Source of the DNA: Acidobacteriota bacterium
Lineage (GTDB): Bacteria > Acidobacteriota > Thermoanaerobaculia > Multivoradales > Multivoraceae
DNA length: 64,000 nucleotides
Direction: 5' to 3'
NCBI GenBank assembly: GCA_011525365.1
Contig: WTGQ01000002.1
Span: forward strand, 3,681,941 to 3,745,940
Every line of letters begins with the position of its first letter. Position 1 is the stretch's first letter. This document shows positions 21,578 through 36,425 of the stretch, piece by piece. The notes below the pieces were generated by a model. That model made no database searches. It was given only the letters and a program-made list of their open reading frames with translations, and was not told the origin of the DNA. Made by a program: the position numbers and the translations under genes.

Positions 21578-22507
21578 ATGAAGAGGCCGGGAGCACCAAC
21601 AGCAACCGCGCTGCGGTTTGGCGAGACCGTGTTCAAGGACGCCTATTCGGCGAACACCCACAAGGCCTACACCCAGGCGCTCAAGCGCTTCCTGGCGTAC
21701 CTGGGGGACCGCGAGGCGAACGACGCGAATGTGGCCGCGTTCTTCAAGGAAGAGGCCGAACGGGGACTCGCCCCGGCGTCGCTGTCACTGATTCACGCCG
21801 CAATCGGCGCCGCGACGCATTTCGCCGGCACGAAAGACCCGCGCGGACCACTGACGGCCCGGACCCTCGCCACCCTCAAGCGGCAACACGCCAGCCGCGG
21901 GCGCGGCCAGGTAGACGGCCTGAGACGGAAGGATGTCGACACGGCCGCCCGCCTGGCGGCGGCCGAGGGCACGATGCTCGGCCTGCGCGACGCCGCGCTG
22001 CTGCGCCTCGGCAGCGACGCCTTCCTGAGAATCAGCGAACTCGCCGCCGTCGAAGTGGAGCACCTGGGGACCGGAGAGGACGGCAGCGGCAGCCTCAGGC
22101 TGCCCCGGAGCAAGACGGACCAGGACGGAGAGGGCAAGACGCTCTACGTCTGTCGTGCGACGATGGCCGCCATCGGCGCCTGGCGCGAGGCTTCGGGCGT
22201 CTCTTCCGGACCGCTGTTCCGCGGTGTGTCCAGAGACGGCGCCGGCGTCAGCGCGACGGCGCTGAGCGAGAGCGCCGCGCGCAAGGTCATCCAGCGGCGC
22301 GCCCGAGACGCGGGAATCGAGGGCAGAATGAGCGGACACTCGCTCCGTATCGGCAGCGCTCAGTCACTCGTCGGCAGAGGCGCCTCCACCGCCGAACTCA
22401 TGCAGGCGGGAAGGTGGAACGACCCCAAGACCGCGACCCGTTACGCCGCCAACGAACTCGCCGCAAACGGGGCCGTTGCGCGGTTCTTCGAAGACGACAG
22501 TCGTTAG
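21578..22507 (+). CDS. Tyrosine recombinase / integrase
   Basis: This 309-aa site-specific recombinase starts at ATG 21578 (MKRPGAPTATALRF); the longer track ORF runs through its promoter. An N-terminal SAM-like core-binding domain (AYSANTHKAYTQALKRFLAYLGD) precedes the catalytic domain. Active-site residues are visible: Arg151 (FLRISEL), Lys179 (RSKTD), His254 and Arg257 (GHSLRIGS), Trp280 (AGRW, in place of the second His) and the Tyr289 nucleophile (ATRYAAN). All are present, so it looks active. It stands alone with no other phage genes, at one end of the accessory island. Confidence 0.9.
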   Translation: MKRPGAPTATALRFGETVFKDAYSANTHKAYTQALKRFLAYLGDREANDANVAAFFKEEAERGLAPASLSLIHAAIGAATHFAGTKDPRGPLTARTLATLKRQHASRGRGQVDGLRRKDVDTAARLAAAEGTMLGLRDAALLRLGSDAFLRISELAAVEVEHLGTGEDGSGSLRLPRSKTDQDGEGKTLYVCRATMAAIGAWREASGVSSGPLFRGVSRDGAGVSATALSESAARKVIQRRARDAGIEGRMSGHSLRIGSAQSLVGRGASTAELMQAGRWNDPKTATRYAANELAANGAVARFFEDDSR

Positions 22508-22521
22508 CCGCAGGCGAGGCG

Positions 22522-22536
22522 CCGGCTACACGCCGG
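22522..22536. terminator. Short hairpin between convergent recombinase and carB
   Basis: CCGGC-TACAC-GCCGG forms a 5-bp stem in the 43-bp convergent gap. There is no T-tract, so this is a weak candidate. Confidence 0.25.
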
Positions 22537-22550
22537 GGACTGGGCCGACG

Positions 22551-25784
<3,234 letters not shown>

Positions 25785-26144
25785 GAGCGCGCGGAGTGTA
25801 TAAGCAACCGGGCGCGTTCCCGGGTCGCTCCGCCAGCGGAAAACACGGAGCGGAAGAAACACTTTGACGCCGAGTCGCGTATACTTCTTTCAGAGGCGGC
25901 ACCGAGCCACAGGCAAGGGTCAAACCGACTTCGCGCCCTGGCTCCCGTGTCGTCACCCACCGGGTCGCGACTGGACGCGTCCGCGTCCAGAGGAACTGCG
26001 GCCCACCCCCGGACACGGTCCGGACCTGCCTTAAACCCTCAACTTCCGCTCAGCGGCCACCGGCCGGCTGAGGCGCGATTCAAACCCGGGAGGGGTTGCT
26101 TTCAGCAACCCCTCCTTCCACATCAGGCGGGGAAAGCGGCGGCC
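25785..26144. other. 360-bp intergenic region with several hairpins upstream of carB
   Basis: No ORF is supported here. Three strong palindromes are visible: CTGGACGC-GTCC-GCGTCCAG (25971-25990), CTCAGCGGCC paired with GGCCGGCTGAG (26049-26072, one bulge) and the 11-bp stem listed separately at 26089-26115. The carB-proximal 100 bp are AT-richer, with TATAC elements at 25813 (minus) and 25880, but no convincing -35/-10 pair. It presumably holds the lolC terminator and the carB promoter or leader. Confidence 0.5.
26089..26115. terminator. 11-bp perfect stem-loop downstream of the LolC-like gene
   Basis: GGAGGGGTTGC-TTTCA-GCAACCCCTCC is a perfect 11-bp stem with a 5-nt loop, about 30 bp past the lolC-like stop on the minus strand. 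No run of T follows in that direction, so it may work as a stabilising hairpin or a Rho-assisted terminator. Confidence 0.55.
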
Positions 26145-27381
26145 CTACTCCCAGTGGAGAGCGCGCGCCGGCTCGAGGGACGACGCCAGCCGCGCGGGCC
26201 ACCAGCACGCAAGGCCGACGACGACGAGGCTGAAGCCGGCCACCGCCAGCAGGTCCAGGGCCCGCACGTCGAACGGGACGCTGCTGATGAAGTAGATCTC
26301 GGCCACGCCGGGATCGAACCGCACGAGTTCGTAGCGGGTGATGATCGCGCTGACCAGCGAACCGAGCAGCAGACCGAGGCCGGTGCCCGCGGCGCCAAGG
26401 CTCAACCCGCAGACCAGGAACACGCGCCGCAGCCGCCGGGGGCCGAGCCCGAGCGCCGCAAGCACCGCGGTATCCCGGCCCCGCTCGCGCACCATGACAA
26501 CCAGGGCAGCGGCGATGTTGAAGGTCGACACCAGCACGATCAGGCCCAGCACCAGGAACAGGCCCCATTTCTGGAGCCTCAGCGCCGCGAAAATGTCCCG
26601 GTTGCTCCGGCGCCAGTCGGTGACGAGCGCATCGGCACCTACCAGGTCCTCGATTCTCCGGTGCACCGCCGACGGGTCCGCGCCATGCGACGTCGCCACC
26701 TCGAGGACCACCCCGACCGCGCCGAGGGTTTCGACCGCGTCCCGGTGGAGGACGGCGTAGCTCCGGTCGTACTCCGAGAACCCGGTCTCGAACGCGCCGG
26801 CCACCCGGAACGTGCGATACGCGAAGCGCGGCTGGCCCGAGGGCGAACCGACGATAGCCGTCAGCCGCAGCAACTCCCCGTCCGCCGCGCCGAGCGTCCG
26901 TTGGAGCTGGCGGCCGAGGACAACCGCGTCGAAGCCGTCGGCGTTCCGTCCGAGTTGCTCTTCGCCGGCGCCGAAGGAGGAGGCGCCGGGCAGGACGCCC
27001 CGGAACCAGACGTCCACGCCGGCCGGGTTCGCCCTGCTCGCCAGCGCGCCCTGGCCGGCCAGCGTGACGCCGACCTGTTCCACCCCGGCCAGCCGGCGCA
27101 GTCGACCGGCCGTTTCGTCGGCCGAAGCGAGATCTCCCGCGGCCTCGCCCAGAGGCGTGACGACCAGAGGTCCGCTCTGAAGCAGCCGGTTCTCGACCGA
27201 GCTCGTATAGCCGCTCATCAGCGCCATCGAGACGACCATGGCCGCCACGCCCAGACCGGTCGACCCGAGGGCCGACCTCGCGGTCCCGGTCAAGAGCCGG
27301 CTTCGTCCCCCGAGCAGGTAGCGCGCGGCGATCCACCAGACCACCCGGCGGCCCCGCGCCGCAGCACCCGGCTCGTGGGCG

Positions 27382-27389
<8 letters not shown>
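26145..27389 (-). CDS. LolC/E-type ABC transporter permease (FtsX/MacB superfamily)
   Basis: This 414-aa inner-membrane protein has one N-terminal transmembrane segment (LGSTGLGVAAMVVSMALMSG), a large periplasmic domain (about 70-275) and three C-terminal segments (LFLVLGLIVLVSTFNIAAALVVMV onward). The MVRERGRDTAVLAALGLGPRRLRRVFL loop is the FtsX-type coupling region seen in LolC/LolE, which pull lipoproteins from the inner membrane. No LolD ATPase is adjacent. It overlaps carA by 8 bp, an unusual partner between carA and carB. Confidence 0.87.
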
Positions 27390-28448
<1,059 letters not shown>

Positions 28449-28452
<4 letters not shown>

Positions 28453-28850
28453 CGCGCCGGCTCCGACAGTTCCAGCAGCACCCCGCCGGCGCTCTTCGGG
28501 TGGACGAACTGAACGGTGGCGCCTTCGGCCCCGGGGCCGGGCCGCTCGCGCAGGAGAGAGAGTCCGCCCTCTCGCAGTTTCCCGTCGTCCTCGTGAACGT
28601 CGTCGCTCCGCATGCACAGGTGGTGTATGCCCGGACCGCGCCGCTCAAGGAAGCGGCCCACCGGGGAATCGCTAGAAAGCGGCTCCAGGAGTTCGATGCG
28701 CGTGCCGCCGCAGGGGATCATCGCCACCCGTACTCCTTCGTGCTCGACCACCTCGATCGCCGTGATATCGAGACCCAGCTTCTCGTAGAACGTCCTCGCC
28801 TCTTCGATCGAAGGAACGGCGATCGCTACATGGTCCAGACCCGTGATCAT
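28449..28850 (-). CDS. mce: Methylmalonyl-CoA epimerase
   Basis: It interconverts (S)- and (R)-methylmalonyl-CoA so the mutase can act. The 133-aa protein is a vicinal-oxygen-chelate fold with metal ligands in GLDHVAIAV (His7), RIELLEP, GIHHLC and FVHPKSAGGVLLEL. It sits between meaB (30 bp upstream) and carA (GTGA overlap), so its link to the mutase at 15998 is by function rather than position. Confidence 0.94.
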
Positions 28851-28880
28851 CCCTCTGTACCTGTGGTGTTCCTGGGCGAC

Positions 28881-29912
28881 TCAGTCTTGCCGGAATCCGC
28901 CGACGAACTCGCCGACCAGCCGGTCCGCCAGATCGTAGGGATCGCCGGCCGGCCCGGATTCCCGCGGCGCCCGATTCTGCTGCGAATCGTCCTCTCCGTC
29001 CAGAGCCTTCGAGTCTCTGGCCGCGAGGAGATCCCGCCCGAACCGGTCGTCGTCGATCGAGCCCATGGCGAGCCGCAGAACCTCGGCGCGGTACAGGTCC
29101 AGCACCCTGCGCCGCAGGCGCGCCGCCCGCCGGGCGTCGATCTCGCCTCCCGCCCGCAGCCGTTCGAAACACGCGGACACCGTGTCCAGCACCTCCGCCG
29201 CGCCGTCGCCCGTTCGCGCCACGGTCGGCAGCACCGCCGGCGGTTCACTAGCGGCTCCGTCCGACAGGTCGAGCATCTCCACGATCGACCGGCGGGCGGC
29301 GGCGGCGCCCGGCAGGTCGCTCTTGTTGACGACGAACACGTCCGCGATCTCCATCGTCCCGCTCTTGATGGCCTGAACGCCGTCGCCCAGACCGGGCGCC
29401 GTGACCAGAACGACGAGATCCGCGTTCCGGCGAATGGCGGCCTGGGCCTGGCCCGTGCCCACGGTTTCGACCAGAATCCAGGGAAAGCCCGCGGCATCGA
29501 GCAGATCGCTCGCCGCGGCGGCGGCCTGCGCCAATCCGCCGCCCGCGCCCCGTGAGGCCATCGACCGGATGAAGACGCCCGGATCGGTTTCCAGGTCGGA
29601 CATCCGAACCCGGTCGCCGAGCACGGCGCCGCCGGTCAGCGGGCTGGTCGGATCGAACGCGAGCACCGCCACCGGCTCTCCCCGTTTCCGGAGCTCCCGG
29701 GCCAGGGCGGCCGTCAACGTGCTCTTGCCGACCCCGGGCGGTCCGGTCAGGCCGATCGTCATCGCGCGGCCGGCACGCCGGTAGGCCGTCCTTGCGAGGG
29801 CCTGCGTATCGCCGCCGCCCTCGATGGCGCTCAGAGCCCGCCCCAGGCGCCGGGTCTCGCGCCAGGGCTCGGGGTCGTCCAGCCAGGCTTCCGCCGTCCG
29901 GTCGACGCTCAC
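28881..29912 (-). CDS. meaB: MeaB/ArgK-family G-protein chaperone of methylmalonyl-CoA mutase
   Basis: This GTPase loads and protects adenosylcobalamin in B12-dependent mutases. It is 343 aa from the GTG at 29912 (SVDRTAEAWLDDPEP); the track ORF adds 127 antisense-derived codons. Motifs: P-loop GPPGVGKSTL, AFDPTSPLTGGAVLGDRVRM, VETVGTGQ, VNKSD. The ETVGxGQ block is typical of MeaB. The start overlaps the spoIID stop as GTGA, and mce follows. Confidence 0.94.
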   Translation of the reverse strand: MSVDRTAEAWLDDPEPWRETRRLGRALSAIEGGGDTQALARTAYRRAGRAMTIGLTGPPGVGKSTLTAALARELRKRGEPVAVLAFDPTSPLTGGAVLGDRVRMSDLETDPGVFIRSMASRGAGGGLAQAAAAASDLLDAAGFPWILVETVGTGQAQAAIRRNADLVVLVTAPGLGDGVQAIKSGTMEIADVFVVNKSDLPGAAAARRSIVEMLDLSDGAASEPPAVLPTVARTGDGAAEVLDTVSACFERLRAGGEIDARRAARLRRRVLDLYRAEVLRLAMGSIDDDRFGRDLLAARDSKALDGEDDSQQNRAPRESGPAGDPYDLADRLVGEFVGGFRQD

Positions 29913-31717
29913 GATGCGAACCTGCCGATGTCGACCGCGCCGTAGTAGTGCCACAGGATCTCGCGGTACGACAGACCGCGCTGCGCCATGAGGTACGAGC
30001 CGACCTGGCACATGCCGACGCCGTGGCCACGGCCGCGGCCGGCGAAGCGCCAGCCGGGAACGCCCCCATCGCCGGTTGCGGCCGCCAGCTCCACGATGTG
30101 TTCGGGGACATCGAGCAGCCAGCGGATCGCGAGGCCCCGGAGTTCCACCGTGCCCCGTTCGCCAATCAGGTCGATGCGCGCCACCCGACCCGAGACGCCG
30201 CGTTCCAGCACCCTCAGGGACTTGAGACCCAGGCCGGGAAAGCGCCTTTCGGCGGCCGCGCGCACGGAGTCGTGGGAACGCCAGAGCGACCACGGCTCCG
30301 CGGTCGCCTGATCGCGCCGCCTCGGCGCCTCGTGAACGATGAGGACCACACGGCCGCGGGCCAGGTAGACGCGCAGGCGGTCACCGGGCGCCGCCGCGAA
30401 GGCCCGCGTGGGAAAGCCGAGGTCCTCGCTCGGCGCTCCCGCGGTGACCTCGGTCAGCAGCAGCGCCGCCCCCGGAGCCAGCGCCACGAGCCGGCGACGA
30501 CCCTGCTGGCGCAGGTCGAGCCAGCCGCCGTCGAAGCCCCCCAGACCGCCTTCAACGACCTCCAGGTCGCCCTCGGAACGGGCGCGGCTCAGTCGCTCTT
30601 CGACCCGCCTCTCACGCACCCCGCGAGCGCCGAGAGACCTCAGCAGATGCCTGGCGGGCGAACCCGCAGCGCCGCCGGCCAGGGTCACGACTCCCCCTTC
30701 GACGCAGGCCGTTCCCACTGGGCCCTCGCCCGCCAGAAGAGGGAAGACGTGATCGACGAGTTCCGTGTCGCCGCCGCAGCTCGCGGTGAACAGGGCCTCC
30801 TGGGGCATGTCGCCGCGCAGCAGGATCTCACCGCGAGTGTCGGCGATCGCCTGGTCCGAGACCGGGTGTTCCACGTCCAGACCGCCGTACACCTGGCACA
30901 GCGGCGTGGCGCAGAGGTCGTACCCCTCCCCTTCGAACTCGCCAAGGCGCTTCACCGCGTACGTGCGCGCGGCCACGGCCTGCGCCTTGATCGCCTCGAT
31001 CTCCGGGTACAGGTCCGGCCCGAGCTCCACCGGCACGACCCCGCGCAGGTAGTCCTCCAGCGGCGCGGCGTTGACGACGTTCAGGCCGGTCCGGTCGCTC
31101 AGGAAGACCTCGAGCGCACCCCGGTAGCGGCGGCCCAGAATGTCAACGACACCGTCGGTCGACTCGAGCCGCAGCCTCCGCCCCGCGACCCTGCCGACTC
31201 CTTCGACCTCGAATCCCGGCTCCTCCAGGACCTGGCCCTCCACCGTGATCCAGACGTCGTCGAACCCTTCGACATGAAGCCGGCCACGAGCCTCCTCCGC
31301 TGCCTCCCGGTCACCGAAGCGTCCCACGCGGACCCGGTACAGGCCGGTGCCCGCATCGAGCACCGAGTCCGCTTGCTGGCCGAGCAGACCAGTCAACCGG
31401 CCGGCGAGCCTCTCCGCCTGCACCCGATCCCGCAACGCCGCCACCTGCAGGCGATGGACTCCCGGACTCCCCTTCCCCGGCGCCGCCATCACGTGGAATG
31501 GCCCGGCCACCTCGTACCGCCGGCTCGCGTCGTCGACGAGCCACGAAGGCCCGTCGCAGCACGCGACCTCGACCCGCTCCAGGTCCGTGGCCAGCCCGAG
31601 CCGAATCTCCTCCGGCAACACGATCGACGGAGGCGACGTCGCCGGTCCCGGCCCCGCCGCCAGCAGCAGACAGGCCGCAACACCCAGACCGAGGTTCGTC
31701 ATCCACCGCTCGACCAT
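29909..31717 (-). CDS. SpoIID/LytB-domain protein with SPOR-like domain
   Basis: This is a 602-aa exported protein: signal sequence (residues 7-26), a SPOR-like peptidoglycan-binding domain (about 92-165, VHRLQVAALRDRVQAERLAG), then the SpoIID domain (about 205-330) with LNVVNAAPLEDYLRGVVPVELG, AIKAQAVAARTYAVK and SCGGDTE. The C-terminal GRGRGHGVGMCQVGSYLMAQ segment is a hallmark. In endospore formers SpoIID is a lytic transglycosylase; in non-sporulating diderms like this one its job is probably cell-wall remodelling. It overlaps meaB by 4 bp and ends an 8-bp gap after the DnaC-like gene. Confidence 0.9.
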   Translation of the reverse strand: MVERWMTNLGLGVAACLLLAAGPGPATSPPSIVLPEEIRLGLATDLERVEVACCDGPSWLVDDASRRYEVAGPFHVMAAPGKGSPGVHRLQVAALRDRVQAERLAGRLTGLLGQQADSVLDAGTGLYRVRVGRFGDREAAEEARGRLHVEGFDDVWITVEGQVLEEPGFEVEGVGRVAGRRLRLESTDGVVDILGRRYRGALEVFLSDRTGLNVVNAAPLEDYLRGVVPVELGPDLYPEIEAIKAQAVAARTYAVKRLGEFEGEGYDLCATPLCQVYGGLDVEHPVSDQAIADTRGEILLRGDMPQEALFTASCGGDTELVDHVFPLLAGEGPVGTACVEGGVVTLAGGAAGSPARHLLRSLGARGVRERRVEERLSRARSEGDLEVVEGGLGGFDGGWLDLRQQGRRRLVALAPGAALLLTEVTAGAPSEDLGFPTRAFAAAPGDRLRVYLARGRVVLIVHEAPRRRDQATAEPWSLWRSHDSVRAAAERRFPGLGLKSLRVLERGVSGRVARIDLIGERGTVELRGLAIRWLLDVPEHIVELAAATGDGGVPGWRFAGRGRGHGVGMCQVGSYLMAQRGLSYREILWHYYGAVDIGRFAS

Positions 31718-31725
31718 CTGGACCG

Positions 31726-32475
31726 CTACCGATGCTGATGCGCCTGGAGTTCGTGGCGGTAGTCCCCGACGGCGTCGATGAGGATCGGCTTCGCCATCTG
31801 GTGGAGGCGGCTGATCAGGCTGGCGGGGACGCGGCCGGCCAGGGTCTGGGCGCCGTCGCTACGGTCGCCGTCGACTTCGGAGGTCAGGTAGTAGTTGCTC
31901 GTGAACAGGGTCGGCCGGCGGGCCATGTAGCGGCCGTTGATCAGCAGGTACAGCGTGTCGGAGACGAAGGGCGAGGGCCGTCGCGCGCCGAGCTCGTCGA
32001 CCACGACGACGTCCGCCTCCTGGAGCGGACGCAGCAGGTCGGCCTGGTTGCGCGGAGCGTCGGACTGGAAAGTCGCCTGGATGTCGGCGACCAGGCTGGT
32101 GAAGTCGACGAAGCGGCCGCCGACGCCGTACTGCTCGGCCAGTTCGATCAGCACGGCCACGGCGAGGTGCGTCTTGCCCCGGCCGCTCGGGCCGATGAAC
32201 ACCAGTCCGGCTTCGTTCAGCGATCCGTCGAACTCCATGAACTCCTCGATGTACTGATCGCAATCGCGGCGCGCGGTGAGGAGTTGATCGCCCACGTCCC
32301 CCGCGAGCCGGAAGTTGGTGAGCCGGCAACCCTGGTACTTCGGCGGAATGCCCAGGTCGTCGACGCGGCGGCCGCGGACGCGGGTCGAGTGGCAGGTGCA
32401 GCGCCGCGCCTGGTTCGTCGCGAGGTCGACGATCCAACCGCGCCCGGCACAGAGTTCGCAGCCTTCCTCGTTCAC
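31726..32475 (-). CDS. DnaC/IstB-like AAA+ ATPase with N-terminal Cys motif
   Basis: This is a 249-aa ATPase of the DnaC/DnaI helicase-loader family. The N-terminus carries CELCAGRGW followed by CTC, a probable zinc site. Walker A is GPSGRGKTHLA and Walker B VVVVDELGARRPSPF; sensor SNYYL and the SRLHQMAKPI arginine-finger region follow. In DnaK loci this type of ATPase is not usual; IstB relatives occur in IS21 elements, but there is no transposase. ATG 32475 overlaps the hspR stop (ATGA). The function is inferred as a helicase or nucleoprotein loader. Confidence 0.85.
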   Translation of the reverse strand: MNEEGCELCAGRGWIVDLATNQARRCTCHSTRVRGRRVDDLGIPPKYQGCRLTNFRLAGDVGDQLLTARRDCDQYIEEFMEFDGSLNEAGLVFIGPSGRGKTHLAVAVLIELAEQYGVGGRFVDFTSLVADIQATFQSDAPRNQADLLRPLQEADVVVVDELGARRPSPFVSDTLYLLINGRYMARRPTLFTSNYYLTSEVDGDRSDGAQTLAGRVPASLISRLHQMAKPILIDAVGDYRHELQAHQHR

Positions 32476-32903
32476 TCCTCGTCCTCGACCTTGACCAGCG
32501 CGCCGCTTCGCACCCAGACCAGGGCGTGCCGGCGCCGGACACCCCGGCGGCGGTCCGCCGCGTCGCGTTCAACGATCGAGAGTAGCCTGTCCCGCTCGGC
32601 CTCGAGCCGCGCCAAGCGTTCCTGCAGCGTGAGGATGACCTCGACTCCGGCCAGGTTGACCCCCATGTCCCGGGTCAGCGTGAGGATCGACTCGAGCCGG
32701 TTCAGGGAGTCTTCGTCGTAGAGGCGGGTGTTGCCGTCGCTCCGCCGCGGCTCCAGCAGGCCCTCACGCTCGTACAGCCGGAGGGTCTGCGGATGGATGT
32801 CGTAGCGCTCGGCGACCTTGCTGATCATCACGTAGCGGCCGCCCCCCACCCGCCGGCGGCGGGACGGGGGACGGCGCCCACGCGACGACCGCGGCGGCGT
32901 CAC
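32472..32903 (-). CDS. hspR: HspR-type MerR-family heat-shock repressor
   Basis: This MerR-type regulator has the helix-turn-helix MISKVAERYDIHPQTLRLYEREGLLEPRRSDGNTRLYDED and a coiled-coil dimerisation helix. HspR represses dnaK operons by binding HAIR sites, often with DnaK as corepressor. The GTG at 32903 abuts the dnaK stop, and the first ~22 residues are Arg/Pro-rich, so the true start may be nearer Tyr-Val-Met-Ile-Ser-Lys. No obvious HAIR palindrome was found upstream of dnaK. Confidence 0.87.
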   Translation of the reverse strand: MTPPRSSRGRRPPSRRRRVGGGRYVMISKVAERYDIHPQTLRLYEREGLLEPRRSDGNTRLYDEDSLNRLESILTLTRDMGVNLAGVEVILTLQERLARLEAERDRLLSIVERDAADRRRGVRRRHALVWVRSGALVKVEDEE

Positions 32904-34853
<1,950 letters not shown>

Positions 34854-34942
34854 GACTCTCTCTCCTGAATCAGGTCAGTTCTCATCTCTGGCGCCGCGGG
34901 CGGGTGCAGTCTCAACCGCTCCCTGGCCCCAACGCGACCGGG

Positions 34943-34971
34943 AGACTAAGACCTAAGCGGCTCGTTGTCAA
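34943..34971 (-). promoter_or_regulatory. Sigma-70-like promoter for dnaK
   Basis: On the minus strand TTGACA (34971-34966) is followed by 17 bp and TAGTCT (34948-34943). Transcription would start near 34936, about 83 nt before the TTG start. No CIRCE or clear HAIR palindrome is seen at it. Confidence 0.55.
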
Positions 34972-35055
34972 GTCCCGAGACGCAAGAATCTTATTGATGA
35001 TCGCTCAGATTGCGTCCGGGATCCTGGCGCCGGACGGGACCGGATCAGCGGGCAG

Positions 35056-35535
35056 TCAACCGCGGCTCTTTTCGACGTACCGCATCCGCAGCTGCGCGAG
35101 CAGATCCTCGAGCAACGCCGTCTCCTGCTCGGAGACGTTGCCCCGCGTCTTCTCCTGCAGCACCGCCAGCAGGTCGATGTGGAGCCGGGCCCGCGGCAGA
35201 TCCTGCGCGCTCTGACCGTCCGGTAGCTGGGCGTCGCCGAGCAGGAAAGCGATCGGTTCGGCTAGTACGGCGACCAGGTCCATGAAGCCGGGAGACTGTG
35301 CTCCGCGCGGCGGCATCTGCGGAGCATCCGCGGTCTCGGCGCGCGGAGGCGGCGTCGCGGACGCGGCCTGCTGGGACCCGCCGGCCGGCGCCTCGTCCGG
35401 GCTCGCCGCGCTGTCCTCGGTGGCGACGGAGGTTGGCTGTTCCGCGGCCGCCCCGGTCTGCTGCTGCTCGAGGAAGCGGTACTCTTCGCGCAGTTCGCCG
35501 TCGTCCGTGAACATCCTTCTGTCGGTGACCTTCAC
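35056..35535 (-). CDS. DUF1844 family protein
   Basis: This 159-aa protein starts from the GTG at 35535 (KVTDRRMFTDDGELR), preceded by GGAGG six bases upstream. A Pro/Ala/Gln-rich linker (about 25-75) leads to the DUF1844 core PGFMDLVAVLAEPIAFLLGD, ARLHIDLLAVLQEKTRGN and EQETALLEDLLAQLRMRYV. The family is widespread in Acidobacteriota and Deltaproteobacteria and has no assigned function. The track ORF starts 73 codons too early, inside mazG. Confidence 0.8.
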   Translation of the reverse strand: MKVTDRRMFTDDGELREEYRFLEQQQTGAAAEQPTSVATEDSAASPDEAPAGGSQQAASATPPPRAETADAPQMPPRGAQSPGFMDLVAVLAEPIAFLLGDAQLPDGQSAQDLPRARLHIDLLAVLQEKTRGNVSEQETALLEDLLAQLRMRYVEKSRG

Positions 35536-35557
35536 TTCCGACCTCCACGCCCTGCCA

Positions 35558-36394
35558 ATGCAAGATCGTAACAAAGGAGACGGCGCCAGAACCGACCCCT
35601 GCTCGCTCGCTCCGATCGCCGATCTGATCGACCGGCTGCGCGTCGATTGCCCGTGGGATCGTGAGCTGTCACTGGCGGATCTCCGGGCGTATCTGATCGA
35701 AGAGGCCCACGAACTGGCCGCCGCAATCGACGAACGCGATCCCGCCGCGATCAACGAGGAACTGGGTGATCTGCTGTTCGAAGCCGTTTACGTCGCCCGG
35801 CTGACAGGCGCCGAACTGGAGGAGGTGCCGCTCAGCGGAGCGATCCGCGGGGTGATCGACAAGATGGTCTCCCGACACCCTCACGTCTTCGGCGACGAGC
35901 AAGACCAGGCGAAGGCCGGCTCCGCGGCCGAGGTCGCGGCGATGTGGGAGCAGCGGAAGCGGAGCCCCGACGGCGAGCGCTCCGCGCTGGACGGCGTGCC
36001 GGCCTCTCTGCCGGCGCTGGTCGGCGCCTATCGCCTCGGGCAGAAGGCGGCCGGCATCGGCTTCGACTGGGACTCGACCAGAGCCGTGCGAGCCAAGGTG
36101 ACCGAGGAACTCCGCGAACTGGACGACGAGACGGCAAGCGATCCGGCCGGCCAGTCCGCCGAGGCGAAGGCGCGGGTCGAAGAGGAGCTGGGCGACGTGC
36201 TGTTCGCGGTCGCCAACCTCGCCCGTCACCTGGACGTGGACCCGGAACGGGCACTGGCGGCCGCGAACCGGAAGTTCCGCCGCCGCTTCGCGGCAATGGA
36301 GGCGGAGCTTGAGCCCGGCGGCGACTACGGAATGGAAGAACTGGAACGGCTGTGGGAGCGAAGTAAAGGTCGGGCTTCGCCCGGCGATCCTTAG
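35558..36394 (+). CDS. mazG: Nucleoside triphosphate pyrophosphohydrolase MazG
   Basis: It hydrolyses (d)NTPs and damaged or signalling nucleotides to monophosphates. From ATG 35558 the protein is 278 aa with two MazG repeats: the first with CPWDRELSLADLRAYLIEEAHEL and EELGDLLFEAVYVA, the second with KVTEELRELDDE and EELGDVLFAVANLARHL, each supplying the metal-binding ExxE/ExxD carboxylates. It lies 22 bp from the divergent DUF1844 start. The track fused it to 92 upstream antisense codons. Confidence 0.94.
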   Translation: MQDRNKGDGARTDPCSLAPIADLIDRLRVDCPWDRELSLADLRAYLIEEAHELAAAIDERDPAAINEELGDLLFEAVYVARLTGAELEEVPLSGAIRGVIDKMVSRHPHVFGDEQDQAKAGSAAEVAAMWEQRKRSPDGERSALDGVPASLPALVGAYRLGQKAAGIGFDWDSTRAVRAKVTEELRELDDETASDPAGQSAEAKARVEEELGDVLFAVANLARHLDVDPERALAAANRKFRRRFAAMEAELEPGGDYGMEELERLWERSKGRASPGDP

Positions 36395-36408
36395 CCGCCT
36401 TTGGCGGC
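36394..36408. terminator. Hairpin at the mazG stop, convergent with the S41 gene
   Basis: GCCGCC-TTT-GGCGGC forms a 6-bp stem right at the mazG stop; CGGGC-TTC-GCCCG lies just before it. There is no T-tract. It may serve both convergent genes. Confidence 0.4.
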
Positions 36409-36425
36409 ACCGACCCGTGCACCAG

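Noticed and set aside
25864-25885. Promoter from TTGACG and TATACT
   Set aside because: Spacer is only 10 bp, far from 17.
26049-26120. tRNA-like sequence (GATTCAAACC near strong stems)
   Set aside because: No acceptor stem, anticodon arm or CCA-proximal pairing; the stems are separate hairpins.
31726-32475. IS21 helper (IstB)
   Set aside because: No transposase or inverted ends; operonic with hspR, so a chromosomal ATPase is more likely.
34854-35055. HAIR or CIRCE operator upstream of dnaK
   Set aside because: No CTTGAGT-N7-ACTCAAG or TTAGCACTC-N9-GAGTGCTAA; only a promoter-like pair is seen.
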